NCBI RefSeq assembly: GCF_014698035.1
Contig: NZ_JACJSF010000076.1
Coordinates: forward strand, 1-37,308
Direction of reading: 5' to 3'
DNA from: Desmonostoc muscorum FACHB-395
GTDB lineage: Bacteria > Cyanobacteriota > Cyanobacteriia > Cyanobacteriales > Nostocaceae
Length of the DNA stretch: 37,308 nucleotides
This document shows, piece by piece, positions 24,414 to 32,091 of this stretch. The stretch's first letter is position 1. The number at the start of each line of letters is the position of its first letter. A program made the position numbers and the translations under genes. The notes beneath the pieces were generated by a model. It worked only from the letters and a program-made list of their open reading frames with translations. It ran no database searches and was not told the origin of the DNA.

Positions 24414-26510
24414 TTACTCAGCATCCTGCCAACCTTCCAAAGCTGCCAACAGAACATTAACTGCTGGGTGGTCAAGTAACTCCTTAAGAGCTTCCGTACC
24501 ACCTGCTTTTAACGCACCAATTACCCGCGCTTTCAATGTGGGATTACGCTCAATTTCCTTAAGAACTTCTGTTACCACTATCTGTTTTTCTAGTGGGGTA
24601 TTAGTCGGGTAAGTCTGCCCTAATTGGTTCAGCAGTTGTTGAATTTCTGCTGCGGCTTGAGCCAAATTCTGCTTTTGCTCAGGTGTGTAGTTGGTGATAT
24701 TCCCGCCTATTTGATTTGCAGTGACGGTTTCAGCATCTACAAGACCACCTGCAAATTGAGCGCCTTGCAAGTTGAAATTAGATTGTTTTTTAGGAGTTTC
24801 TGCCACTTCTTTTAAACCTCTAGTAACTGCTCTAAATGCTATTTCTAAGCTTTGGACTTGACCATCTTTCTGTGCCAGTAAATATATCAAATCTGCTTTA
24901 GGTAAAGCTTTATATTGATTATATAAATCAAAATATTCTGCACTCAGTTGGGACTTGTCAGCTTCAAGAGCAGTTTTGGCACGAAGTAAAAACTTATCCT
25001 GTCCCCGTTTCTCCATTGCCACAATTTCAAGTTCAGCATCAGGGTGATTCTCTGCCAACTGCTTAAAGGAAATTGCGATCGCTCTTGGGTCAACGCCTTG
25101 GTTGTGGTAAAGGTCAAGAGTGTCGAAAATTGGTTGAATAAAATCACCAAACTCCCCATCTGCAAACAGTTCCTTGTGATTATCTGGTTTACGGAGGGGG
25201 TCAGGATTCTCTTTTGTGGGGAGTCGCATATAAACGTATTCACAGCGCACTCCATCAAATTTAGTGTCAGTGGTAATCCCCCAGTCTTGGATGTATGCCC
25301 CAGTGAGGTTAGCACCTGTGAAATCTGTGCCATCCAGTTGAGTTTGCTTCAGCTTTGATCTGGATAAGTCTGCGTCTTGTAAATTCGCTTGACTTAGGTC
25401 TGCACCAATGAAACTAGCGTTAGCGAGATTAGCGCATTTAAAATTGGCTCCTCGAAGGTCTTGACGGTCGAAGTTTTTTCCTTGCCCAAGTCCAGTAACT
25501 AATAATTCACAGACATCTAGATTTTTAAGGTAACTTTTCCCAGGACGAATCTGCTTAAGCATTTTAGATTGTCGAAAACAAGTACGAATTAGTAGAGTAT
25601 TTTTGAAATCTGTACCTTTAAGCGTCGCATTGGTAAAGTTAGCATCGGTCAAATCTGCCTTACGAAAACTCGTACCTCGTGTAGCCGCTATATTTACAGT
25701 TAGTTCTTGAATTAAAATATATTTTTTATCTCTACCTATGCTACACCAACCTATGTAAGTAGCTAGTATTGGGACTGCTAATGTAGTAACCAATGCGGTA
25801 ATTCTTGTAACTATTCCAAATGGGCTAACTGGTGCATAATCAGGATCTACCCAAGTTGCTGATGGTTTTTCTGGGTTAATCAATAACAGTAACCTAATTA
25901 GCCATTCGGATGAAACTATATGCCAAATTACAAATGCAAATCCTACTATAAATATTGCTGATAATATAATTGCAGGTTTGCCAATAGTTCTAAAGATAAC
26001 TCCAAATGCACCTGCTCCCACAACTGTTCCTGTATATGTAATAACTATAACTAGTAATATCACTGAGAATATCGAGCTTAGTGAATTTATTGATATGCTT
26101 GATACAAATACACCAGTACCAACAACTGCAACTACTAAGGCCAATATTCCTAAGATTGCTGTAGTCCCTCGCCAAGTTATTATAGTCAATAAAGTTATTA
26201 ATGTTGCTACGGAAGCAATTCCAATATACATGAACTCAGGTTCAGAAAACTTAAATATAAGTCCTACATAATAACCAACAATTGCTCCTGTACAACTTGA
26301 TACTCCTAATAATAAACAGGAGGCTATGAGTAAAGTAATCATCCAAAAATTCTTCAGTCCAGCTTTTGCATGACTAAAGTTTGCGTTCCTCAGATTCGCT
26401 CCTGTAAAATCTGCGCTACGAATATCTGCATAACTAAAATTTGCCCCCTCAAGGTTTTGACCTTTGAAAGAGCGCCCTCTGAGATTTTGACCGGAGAAGT
26501 CCTGGGGCAT
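24414..26510 (-). CDS. Pentapeptide-repeat membrane protein (cassette 2 partner)
   Basis: The ATG at 26510 (MPQDFSGQNLRGRSFKGQ) matches the start of the paralogue at 5995 and gives 698 residues. The N-terminal pentapeptide block is nearly identical to cassette 1. The membrane region that follows is unrelated in detail: ordinary hydrophobic helices (VITLLIASCLLLGVSS type) instead of Ala/Gly repeats. Pentapeptides resume (GTSFRKADLTDANFTNATLK), then the conserved WGITTDTKFDGVRCEY region and a charged, helical linker. The motif QFAGGLVDAETVTANQIGG (about 585-603) matches the N-terminus of the adjacent NACHT protein. The C-terminal helical domain is shared with cassette 1. Confidence 0.85.
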   Translation of the reverse strand: MPQDFSGQNLRGRSFKGQNLEGANFSYADIRSADFTGANLRNANFSHAKAGLKNFWMITLLIASCLLLGVSSCTGAIVGYYVGLIFKFSEPEFMYIGIASVATLITLLTIITWRGTTAILGILALVVAVVGTGVFVSSISINSLSSIFSVILLVIVITYTGTVVGAGAFGVIFRTIGKPAIILSAIFIVGFAFVIWHIVSSEWLIRLLLLINPEKPSATWVDPDYAPVSPFGIVTRITALVTTLAVPILATYIGWCSIGRDKKYILIQELTVNIAATRGTSFRKADLTDANFTNATLKGTDFKNTLLIRTCFRQSKMLKQIRPGKSYLKNLDVCELLVTGLGQGKNFDRQDLRGANFKCANLANASFIGADLSQANLQDADLSRSKLKQTQLDGTDFTGANLTGAYIQDWGITTDTKFDGVRCEYVYMRLPTKENPDPLRKPDNHKELFADGEFGDFIQPIFDTLDLYHNQGVDPRAIAISFKQLAENHPDAELEIVAMEKRGQDKFLLRAKTALEADKSQLSAEYFDLYNQYKALPKADLIYLLAQKDGQVQSLEIAFRAVTRGLKEVAETPKKQSNFNLQGAQFAGGLVDAETVTANQIGGNITNYTPEQKQNLAQAAAEIQQLLNQLGQTYPTNTPLEKQIVVTEVLKEIERNPTLKARVIGALKAGGTEALKELLDHPAVNVLLAALEGWQDAE

Positions 26511-26584
26511 GGCGGGTACTGTATACAAATTTCTTTTTGGATACAGATATATTATGAACAATTCCAGAATTTTAACGCTTTAAA
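26511..26584 (-). promoter_or_regulatory. Conserved upstream leader of cassette 2
   Basis: Nearly identical to 5996-6072. It has the same TGTAT/ATACA dyad and TTGTTCA block, and similarity ends at about 26584. It lies between the cassette and the response-regulator gene at 26660-27331, which could bind it (inference). Confidence 0.55.
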
Positions 26585-26659
26585 GCGATTCCCTTTTGTT
26601 ACAGCCAATTTTTCTGCTTCAATCCCCGACTTAATTCTTTCGCTCTCCTCACCGATAAA

Positions 26660-27331
26660 TCATTCATTCACAATCAAGTTATAGTCGATATAACCAAGCA
26701 TCGCCCCTCTTTTGATAGCCTCATAACTGTTCTTGACCTGCCATTTACTGTACAAATCACTGGCGTAATGTTTGACTGTACTAACAGAAAGAAACATTTC
26801 TTTGGCAATCTGTTCAAAACCTAAACCCTGAGCCAGTAATCGCAGGACTTGTATTTGCCGCTCGGTGGGGGAGTCAAGCAAGTTTTTGTCAGCAAAACTA
26901 GGGTCGATATATCTGTTTTGATAAAGGCTTTCTAACAGTTTTTTAGCCAGCTTTGGGTCAAGTAGACATTCATTAAAGTAAGCTCTCTTGATGGCTAGTT
27001 CAATCAATTCTATATCAGCACTTTTGAGCATATAAGAATCAGCCCCATGACGGAAAGCCGAGTTAATAAAGTCTTCATGAGTCTGATTAGTAAAAATTAC
27101 CACTTTACTATTAGTATTCGTTTTAATTGAACGAGTCAGTTCTAAACCACTCATGTCGGGTAAGAGTAAATCAACTAACATAACATCAGGGTTGGTCTGT
27201 TCAATTAATTTAAAACCTATCTTCCCACTGGTGGCATCACCAGTTACTTCTATATCTGGAGATTGTTCAATAGCGCCTTTGATGCCTAAGAGCGTGAATG
27301 TTTCTGGTTCAACAATTACTATTTTCAGCAT
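26660..27331 (-). CDS. Orphan NarL/LuxR-type response regulator
   Basis: This 223-residue regulator has an N-terminal receiver domain with phosphoacceptor D54 (VMLVDLLLPDMSG) and the conserved K in SYMLKSAD, then a LuxR-type helix-turn-helix (about 155-210: TERQIQVLRLLAQGLGFEQI, SVSTVKHYASDLYSKW). No histidine kinase is encoded in the window, so its signal must come from a chromosomal kinase or another input. It is transcribed toward cassette 2, with 149 bp between its stop and the pentapeptide start, making that cassette a plausible target. Confidence 0.88.
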   Translation of the reverse strand: MLKIVIVEPETFTLLGIKGAIEQSPDIEVTGDATSGKIGFKLIEQTNPDVMLVDLLLPDMSGLELTRSIKTNTNSKVVIFTNQTHEDFINSAFRHGADSYMLKSADIELIELAIKRAYFNECLLDPKLAKKLLESLYQNRYIDPSFADKNLLDSPTERQIQVLRLLAQGLGFEQIAKEMFLSVSTVKHYASDLYSKWQVKNSYEAIKRGAMLGYIDYNLIVNE

Positions 27332-27392
27332 GATGTTGATAATCCTCTAATAATAAATGGCTGTTTATTGGCGGACTTATTATTGATGCTTC

Positions 27393-27534
27393 TGCCGTGA
27401 CTGTCCTTCTTGCCGTGAAGCTGCCGTAGGCTACGACCTATACAGGGCATCGATTGCCGTGATTGCTGCCGTATGCCGTGGACACTCAGAAAAGCCTGTA
27501 AGACATCCCTTCCTATTACCACGGCATTACGGCA
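27393..27534. repeat. Cluster of TGCCGT hexamers
   Basis: TGCCGT occurs at 27393, 27411, 27422, 27455, 27467 and 27474, and its complement ACGGCA at 27521 and 27529. Eight copies in about 140 bp lie in the gap upstream of the response-regulator gene and downstream of the ATPase gene. Some overlap the Nostoc-type dispersed palindrome GCCGTAGGC. It could be a regulator-binding array, or just a cluster of dispersed repeats. Confidence 0.55.
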
Positions 27535-27540
27535 TGACCT

Positions 27541-29364
27541 TCACCAATCAGGCAGATAATAGCTATCATTCCCGTCAGAATTTATCTTCTCAGTCTTAAC
27601 TAATTCAGCTATTCCATCAATTAATTCTGACTCTGAATAGCCGGACAACCTATCTGCCTTCTTCAAATCACGTAATGTTTTTGGGGTTTTAATCTTGACA
27701 TTCTGGAAGTATTCATAAATCTTTTTAGCTACTTCAGATAATGGTTTTGGATGTATCTGGTGAGCCGGACTTAAATTAAATTCCAGGTCAAATACTCTAT
27801 CTAAATATTCCTGCTCCGAAGCAATATGATTGGCTTGATTGGATAGTAGAGGCATTAAGGCCACAACAAAACCTCCAACAGAAGCAATCATCACTGGGCG
27901 TAAGTTTTGATAGGAGACTGCTTTAATATCCAGATATTTAGATTTAATTTGCTCCCGTTCTTGCTTACCTGGAATAATGTCACCTCTATTTAAAATCAGT
28001 TCCAGTACCCCATAAGATTCTTGCTCCCTTCCATTCTTGATATACCTGTTACCTAACAACAATAAATTGAGACAGAGACGAGTTTGAGCATCCATCTTTT
28101 CAATGCCCAAAGCTGCCAAGTTAAAAGACTGTAGGGAGGCAATAAACTTAGTATTAAACTCTCGACCAATCAGTAAAACGTCAAGTAATTTACCCCCATA
28201 ATTCCAGTCGGAGTAATGCTTACTTAATTGGTCAGCAATCACTAACCAGTCATCCAAAATTAGAATCAATGGTGGTAAGGATTCGCGCTTTGATTCTAGT
28301 AGTTGCTTACGCTTTTTGTACGAGGTGTAAAAGTTGTCAATTACCTCTTTTGCTAGGTCTGGGTTTTCCCCGTCAAAGACAATTACTCTTTCTTTCTCTC
28401 GTAAACCGCAAAAACTATCATTCTTAGCACTAATTACCCAAATATCCGCGTTGGGGGAATCTGCAAGGATTTTCTCAATCAAATAATTGAGGGTGACTGA
28501 TTTACCGCTTCCCGGTGCGGCAACTAAAGCAGTGGAACTATCTGCTCTGGCTAGGGCTTGCAAAGTATTCAGGGCAAGAGCTTCTGATGGATCAAGGCTA
28601 CAATTCGTATTTTGTTGTAATGTCTGCTGTTCAGAGCCAGTAACTTTATCGTCACCCCTGGCGATATCCTGCATTGATTGCCCTGGTAATGCCCCGGCTG
28701 GTTGACCCGTTGCCTGTTGCAGTTGCACCCGTGCCTCTGCCTCCGCCCTCAAACGTACCTGTTCTTGAAAGATGGCTAACTCTTGCGGTGTCATCTGTGA
28801 CAACTGCGCGGTTCTTACCCGTCTATTCTCTGACCATTGATGAAATTCGTAATCTAACTGCGCGGTGTAGCTTTCTTTGTGGAGCCTCAAGCCGGATCTT
28901 AGTTTGGCGATTAACCAGTTGCTACGAATTTCTTCCCTAACTGAAGGCATTAGTTGGATTAATCGCCATTCCCTAGCTTTGGATAACCCATAAGCTCCAC
29001 CAACGAATAACACTGAAGCTAATCCCCACCAGGGCTTATGAGGGTTACTTGGTTCTATTATTCTTAAGCGGGTAGCTTTGGTTGGCAGAAAATTATCACG
29101 TTGAAACTCTGGATTAGCTGGTGCATAAGCTTCAGCATAAAATTCCGACTCTGGCATTATGTAACGCTTGCTGGGAGTGCAGTACCTTTGACGGTTAACC
29201 GGCTTGGTGAGCGTTGAGGGGATGAAGCAATACTCAACCAAACTAATTTGAGTGCCAGTAAATGACTTTGCCCCACAAATCAACCCGATGGCCGCCAGCA
29301 CCCCCACAGTAATATTGTTGGCTGTTCCTGAACGCAAGTATTCTTCAAATTGTTTGCGTTTCAT
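27541..29364 (-). CDS. Membrane P-loop ATPase, FtsK/HerA/coupling-protein-like
   Basis: The ATG at 29364 overlaps the upstream stop by 4 nt (ATGA) and gives 607 residues. Two hydrophobic segments lie at about 17-32 and 112-127, followed by a charged, Gln/Ala-rich linker. The ATPase core has Walker A VAAPGSGKS (281-289) and Walker B LILILDD (366-372). The C-terminal region ends in a helical domain that could be winged-helix (TLRDLKKADRLSGYSESELI). Two N-terminal membrane segments before a HerA/FtsK-type motor resemble conjugation coupling proteins and DNA translocases. With a mobilisable relaxase on the same replicon it could deliver plasmid DNA to a membrane pore; the substrate is inferred, not shown. 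Confidence 0.65.
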   Translation of the reverse strand: MKRKQFEEYLRSGTANNITVGVLAAIGLICGAKSFTGTQISLVEYCFIPSTLTKPVNRQRYCTPSKRYIMPESEFYAEAYAPANPEFQRDNFLPTKATRLRIIEPSNPHKPWWGLASVLFVGGAYGLSKAREWRLIQLMPSVREEIRSNWLIAKLRSGLRLHKESYTAQLDYEFHQWSENRRVRTAQLSQMTPQELAIFQEQVRLRAEAEARVQLQQATGQPAGALPGQSMQDIARGDDKVTGSEQQTLQQNTNCSLDPSEALALNTLQALARADSSTALVAAPGSGKSVTLNYLIEKILADSPNADIWVISAKNDSFCGLREKERVIVFDGENPDLAKEVIDNFYTSYKKRKQLLESKRESLPPLILILDDWLVIADQLSKHYSDWNYGGKLLDVLLIGREFNTKFIASLQSFNLAALGIEKMDAQTRLCLNLLLLGNRYIKNGREQESYGVLELILNRGDIIPGKQEREQIKSKYLDIKAVSYQNLRPVMIASVGGFVVALMPLLSNQANHIASEQEYLDRVFDLEFNLSPAHQIHPKPLSEVAKKIYEYFQNVKIKTPKTLRDLKKADRLSGYSESELIDGIAELVKTEKINSDGNDSYYLPDW

Positions 29365-29939
29365 TGGTTTGTTCCCCTGACGATTGCTGCAATCACCAAC
29401 AACACAAAAGCACCTACCCCAATCAAGCCCCAAGGTATTTCACTCTTGGGAGTTGGCTTAACTTCGTAGGTTTTAACCTCCTGATAAAACCGTGTCTTAC
29501 CTGTATTAGTTGCTTCTGACACTGCCCTATATTCATCAAAGGCAATCCACAACGAAGCTCCTACACTTGCGGTTTGGGCGGTCGCTACCAAAAAATCTTT
29601 GTCAATGTGGATTTGTCCGTCGTAGTGAAGCTTGGTCAGGGTATTGGCGAAGAATAGCCCCAGTACAATGCTGCCCAATGTGCCAGAAGCAATGGCACCT
29701 ATTCCCAAACTCGTTAGTAGGCTGACTCCAGCATTGGCAGTAAACACTCCCAAGAATGTGGCTAGGGCTTTATTTAACAGTTGCTTGTTAGTGAAAACTT
29801 CTCTAATCGACTGCTCTAGGCGTAAGCTGTCTTCGTCTTCTGGGGTTTGTTGCGGTGGTGACTGCTCACCCCAAAGGATAGGCTCAGACTGGGTGTTAGC
29901 CGCTTCAAACTGTGATAATAGGGATTCCATCTCATTCAT
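29361..29939 (-). CDS. Small multi-segment membrane protein of the ATPase operon
   Basis: The start at 29939 (MNEMESLLSQFEAAN) has GAGG close upstream and gives 192 residues; longer starts run through a hairpin. A polar N-terminus is followed by hydrophobic segments (ATFLGVFTANAGVSLL, IGAIASGTLGSIVLGLFFAN) and a final C-terminal helix (WGLIGVGAFVLLVIAAIV). No family is recognised. Its stop overlaps the start of the ATPase gene, so the two proteins are probably made together and may form a membrane complex. Confidence 0.65.
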   Translation of the reverse strand: MNEMESLLSQFEAANTQSEPILWGEQSPPQQTPEDEDSLRLEQSIREVFTNKQLLNKALATFLGVFTANAGVSLLTSLGIGAIASGTLGSIVLGLFFANTLTKLHYDGQIHIDKDFLVATAQTASVGASLWIAFDEYRAVSEATNTGKTRFYQEVKTYEVKPTPKSEIPWGLIGVGAFVLLVIAAIVRGTNQ

Positions 29940-29973
29940 ACTTACCTCGCAAGAGGGGTGACACAGAAAAAGC

Positions 29974-29999
29974 CAGAGTCTAGCCATACCCTGGCTTTG
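29974..29999 (-). repeat. Small hairpin between operon genes
   Basis: AAAGCCAG and CTGGCTTT form a perfect 8-bp stem just upstream of the start at 29939 and downstream of the gene ending at 30013. It may be a partial terminator or an RNA-processing site within the operon. Confidence 0.4.
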
Positions 30000-30012
30000 C
30001 ATTAGCTAAGGC

Positions 30013-30684
30013 TTAAATGCCCATGAAGTTGCGGAACCACTGCCCTACTCGACTAATCCCAGCAGTGCGCGAGTAATTAGGCTTTGGTATGCGGTCGGTT
30101 TTCGCTTCACTGCCATTAGTCCACAGTGCGCTAGTTACCGCAGTTTCATAAGCGCGATCTGCTGCATCTTGTGTCTCAGGCAGCTTGTTAGAAGCTTTAA
30201 TTAAATCAGCCTCATATTTTGCGATCGCCATAAGGTCTGCTGTAGCCCCAGATATCTGAATCAAGGATGAGCGTTGAGCGTGACGGGTTGCCTCCGCAGT
30301 AGTGGCGTTGACGTGTTCCGCCTGCATTTCGGTCATTTCGTTCTTAAAACGCTGCTCTCCTGTCTTACTGGTGTTGATAGCTTTCAGGGTTTGCGTACCG
30401 TGTTTTTGGGTCAGTTGCACCAGTTCAGCGTAGGCTTGGTTTATATCGCCTGTAGTTTCAATAATCTTCCGATATGCCTCCAAAGCCTTGGGTAAATTGG
30501 CTTTTGCAGTGTCAGACAGTCGCGCCATGTCTGCAATTTTGGTGATTACCGTTTGATCTCCCTGTAAGGCTTTGTTGAAGTCCGATTCTGAGACATCAAA
30601 CAGTCTGCCCATTGCTCCTAACGTACCGGGGGCATTGTTGTGAATATGGTTTTTGAGTTTTGCAGATCCAAAATTACGTGCCAT
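30013..30684 (-). CDS. Helical hypothetical protein of the ParM-ATPase operon
   Basis: This 223-residue soluble protein is predicted to be mostly helical (SDTAKANLPKALEAYRKIIE, EQRFKNEMTEMQAEHVNATT) with long heptad-like stretches, suggesting a coiled-coil scaffold. The basic C-terminus (RIPKPNYSRTAGISRVGQWF) might touch membrane or DNA. AGGAGA lies before the ATG. It follows the 138-residue gene by 8 bp. No family is recognised. Confidence 0.65.
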   Translation of the reverse strand: MARNFGSAKLKNHIHNNAPGTLGAMGRLFDVSESDFNKALQGDQTVITKIADMARLSDTAKANLPKALEAYRKIIETTGDINQAYAELVQLTQKHGTQTLKAINTSKTGEQRFKNEMTEMQAEHVNATTAEATRHAQRSSLIQISGATADLMAIAKYEADLIKASNKLPETQDAADRAYETAVTSALWTNGSEAKTDRIPKPNYSRTAGISRVGQWFRNFMGI

Positions 30685-30692
30685 TTAATCTC

Positions 30693-31109
30693 CTAATAAG
30701 GTATGTTGTCGTAGTTGATATCACTCGACTCTTGGGGCACTTCATCCCAGTAACCCATCGCTTCAAATCGGCTATAGATTCTTGTTGCTAATTGCCTTAT
30801 GGGGTCGTCCAAATCTTCGGAAATTAAATCAAATCTGTTCTCACCAAATGCCAGAATATTTGCAATGTCCGCGTCAATACCATTACCCAAGAATTGACCA
30901 AATGCAGCAGAGTATGGATGGTCATCAATGGTTTCATGAGTTGCTAGAAATTCGGTTCCTGTGAGGGGTAAGTAAAGGCTGCAAAGAAAACTATTTATTT
31001 CGCGCTTCGTAGCTGTTGGGTTAAGAGCCTTAAATTGCTGGAGTTTCAAAGCATTATCAGTGAAAGAACAGCGTCCCCAATCGTTGGGATTTTTGTAATC
31101 GAGTGCCAT
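30693..31109 (-). CDS. Hypothetical protein of the ParM-ATPase operon
   Basis: This 138-residue acidic protein (MALDYKNPNDWGRCSFTDNA, DDPIRQLATRIYSRFEAMGY) has no membrane segment or known motif. It is 8 bp upstream of the 223-residue gene and is clearly part of the same transcription unit. The function is unknown. Confidence 0.6.
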   Translation of the reverse strand: MALDYKNPNDWGRCSFTDNALKLQQFKALNPTATKREINSFLCSLYLPLTGTEFLATHETIDDHPYSAAFGQFLGNGIDADIANILAFGENRFDLISEDLDDPIRQLATRIYSRFEAMGYWDEVPQESSDINYDNIPY

Positions 31110-31200
31110 TTGTTAGAATCCTTGTAACGATGTGTACTTGATGCACTTTCGGGTGGGGCGATTGCACTTACTTTGGTCGGTCGGGGCAATCGCTTCATCA

Positions 31201-31395
31201 TCAGTTCTCACAAAACTCAACAAGTTCAAAAACCTCCCTCTGCACTTGGTTTTGGCTTAGTTCTTTTCTTCTGCCCTTAGAGTCATTGAATATGAAAGGG
31301 GCATTGACTCGACAATTAGAGCGATGGCTGTAGCGCAGTTGTTGACCACGGAATTCATACAAATGATTACGCTGTAAGGCTGTCGTTGAAAGCAT
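31201..31395 (-). CDS. Small basic hypothetical protein
   Basis: The ATG at 31395 has GAGGG eight bases upstream and gives 64 residues (MLSTTALQRNHLYEFRGQQL). An in-frame TTG at 31410 would overlap the upstream stop instead. The protein is rich in Arg, Asn and Gln with no recognised domain. It sits between the 78-residue gene and a 91-bp gap. Confidence 0.5.
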   Translation of the reverse strand: MLSTTALQRNHLYEFRGQQLRYSHRSNCRVNAPFIFNDSKGRRKELSQNQVQREVFELVEFCEN

Positions 31396-31406
31396 AAGTT
31401 TGTCCC

Positions 31407-31643
31407 TCAAACTTGGGAGTAGAACTCGATATTTAGAATCGCTTCATGAATCTCCATCAAAGCTTGCACAGCATCACCCATCTTTAAGTCATTCGATGTA
31501 CTGAACCGCTCGGAGGCTTCGATTTGCTTGTAATTTGGGGATGCTTGCACGAACCTTAAAGTCTGTTCGCAACCGAGGATGATGGTCATGATTTCGGTTG
31601 TTGTTAGGCTTGGTTGTGTCTTTTGGGTGTCTTGGTTGCTCAT
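31407..31643 (-). CDS. Small hypothetical protein
   Basis: This 78-residue protein (TTTEIMTIILGCEQTLRFVQ, ASERFSTSNDLKMGDAVQAL) appears helical. Its start overlaps the stop of the 71-residue membrane protein by 4 nt (ATGA), so it is translationally coupled within the operon. No family is recognised. Confidence 0.6.
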   Translation of the reverse strand: MSNQDTQKTQPSLTTTEIMTIILGCEQTLRFVQASPNYKQIEASERFSTSNDLKMGDAVQALMEIHEAILNIEFYSQV

Positions 31644-31855
31644 GACTTTTTCCCTTTCCTTTGGGTTTTGATTGGTGCGGCTGGCGCTTCTGGTTGACTC
31701 GGTTTCTGAAGTACATAGCTGATGGCCCCTGCACCACCCACGGCTGCGGCGATGGTGAACATATTGTTACGACCGAAGTATTGGACTCCGAAATAGCCAA
31801 GGGCTAGAAAGCCAAGAGCAGCAACAGAGAATCCAAGTGTTTTGTTGATTTTCAT
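31640..31855 (-). CDS. Small two-segment membrane protein
   Basis: This 71-residue protein has two hydrophobic segments (TLGFSVAALGFLALGYFGVQ and MFTIAAAVGGAGAISYVL) and a Lys/Arg-rich tail (IKTQRKGKKS). It begins 2 bp after the small RHH-like gene and overlaps the next gene by 4 nt. It could be a membrane anchor for the filament or the ATPase of this operon (inference). Confidence 0.65.
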   Translation of the reverse strand: MKINKTLGFSVAALGFLALGYFGVQYFGRNNMFTIAAAVGGAGAISYVLQKPSQPEAPAAPIKTQRKGKKS

Positions 31856-31857
31856 GG

Positions 31858-32088
31858 TTACGCTACGAACAAATCCTCAAAGTTACTTAAGCTATCGGGT
31901 TGGGACTGGTCAGTTAGAGCAGGTTGTTGCTTCTGCTGACAGCAAAGTGAATTTTTATCTCGGAAGTAAGCCCTTAAAATCCAAGTCACAGCAGAGGTCA
32001 GGTCATCGGTGAGAAGCAGTTTTTCCGCCTCAGCTTTTACGGGGTCAATCAAATCTTTGGGGATGCAAACCCGGTTATCTTTCGCCAT
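31858..32088 (-). CDS. Small RHH-like protein, possible ParR adaptor
   Basis: This 76-residue protein begins MAKDNRVCIPKDLIDPVKAE, then DDLTSAVTWILRAYFRDK, a strand-helix-helix pattern typical of ribbon-helix-helix DNA-binding proteins, followed by a Gln-rich acidic tail ending SLSNFEDLFVA. It lies 3 bp after the ParM-like gene, where type II partition operons encode ParR, the protein that binds the centromere and caps the actin filament through its C-terminus. The short hydrophobic/acidic tail would suit that role. Confidence 0.65.
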   Translation of the reverse strand: MAKDNRVCIPKDLIDPVKAEAEKLLLTDDLTSAVTWILRAYFRDKNSLCCQQKQQPALTDQSQPDSLSNFEDLFVA

Positions 32089-32091
32089 GAA

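Noticed and set aside
27325..27522. Minus-strand frame across the TGCCGT cluster
   Set aside because: Arg/Ser/Gln-rich translation of repeat DNA that overlaps the regulator start; no coding evidence.
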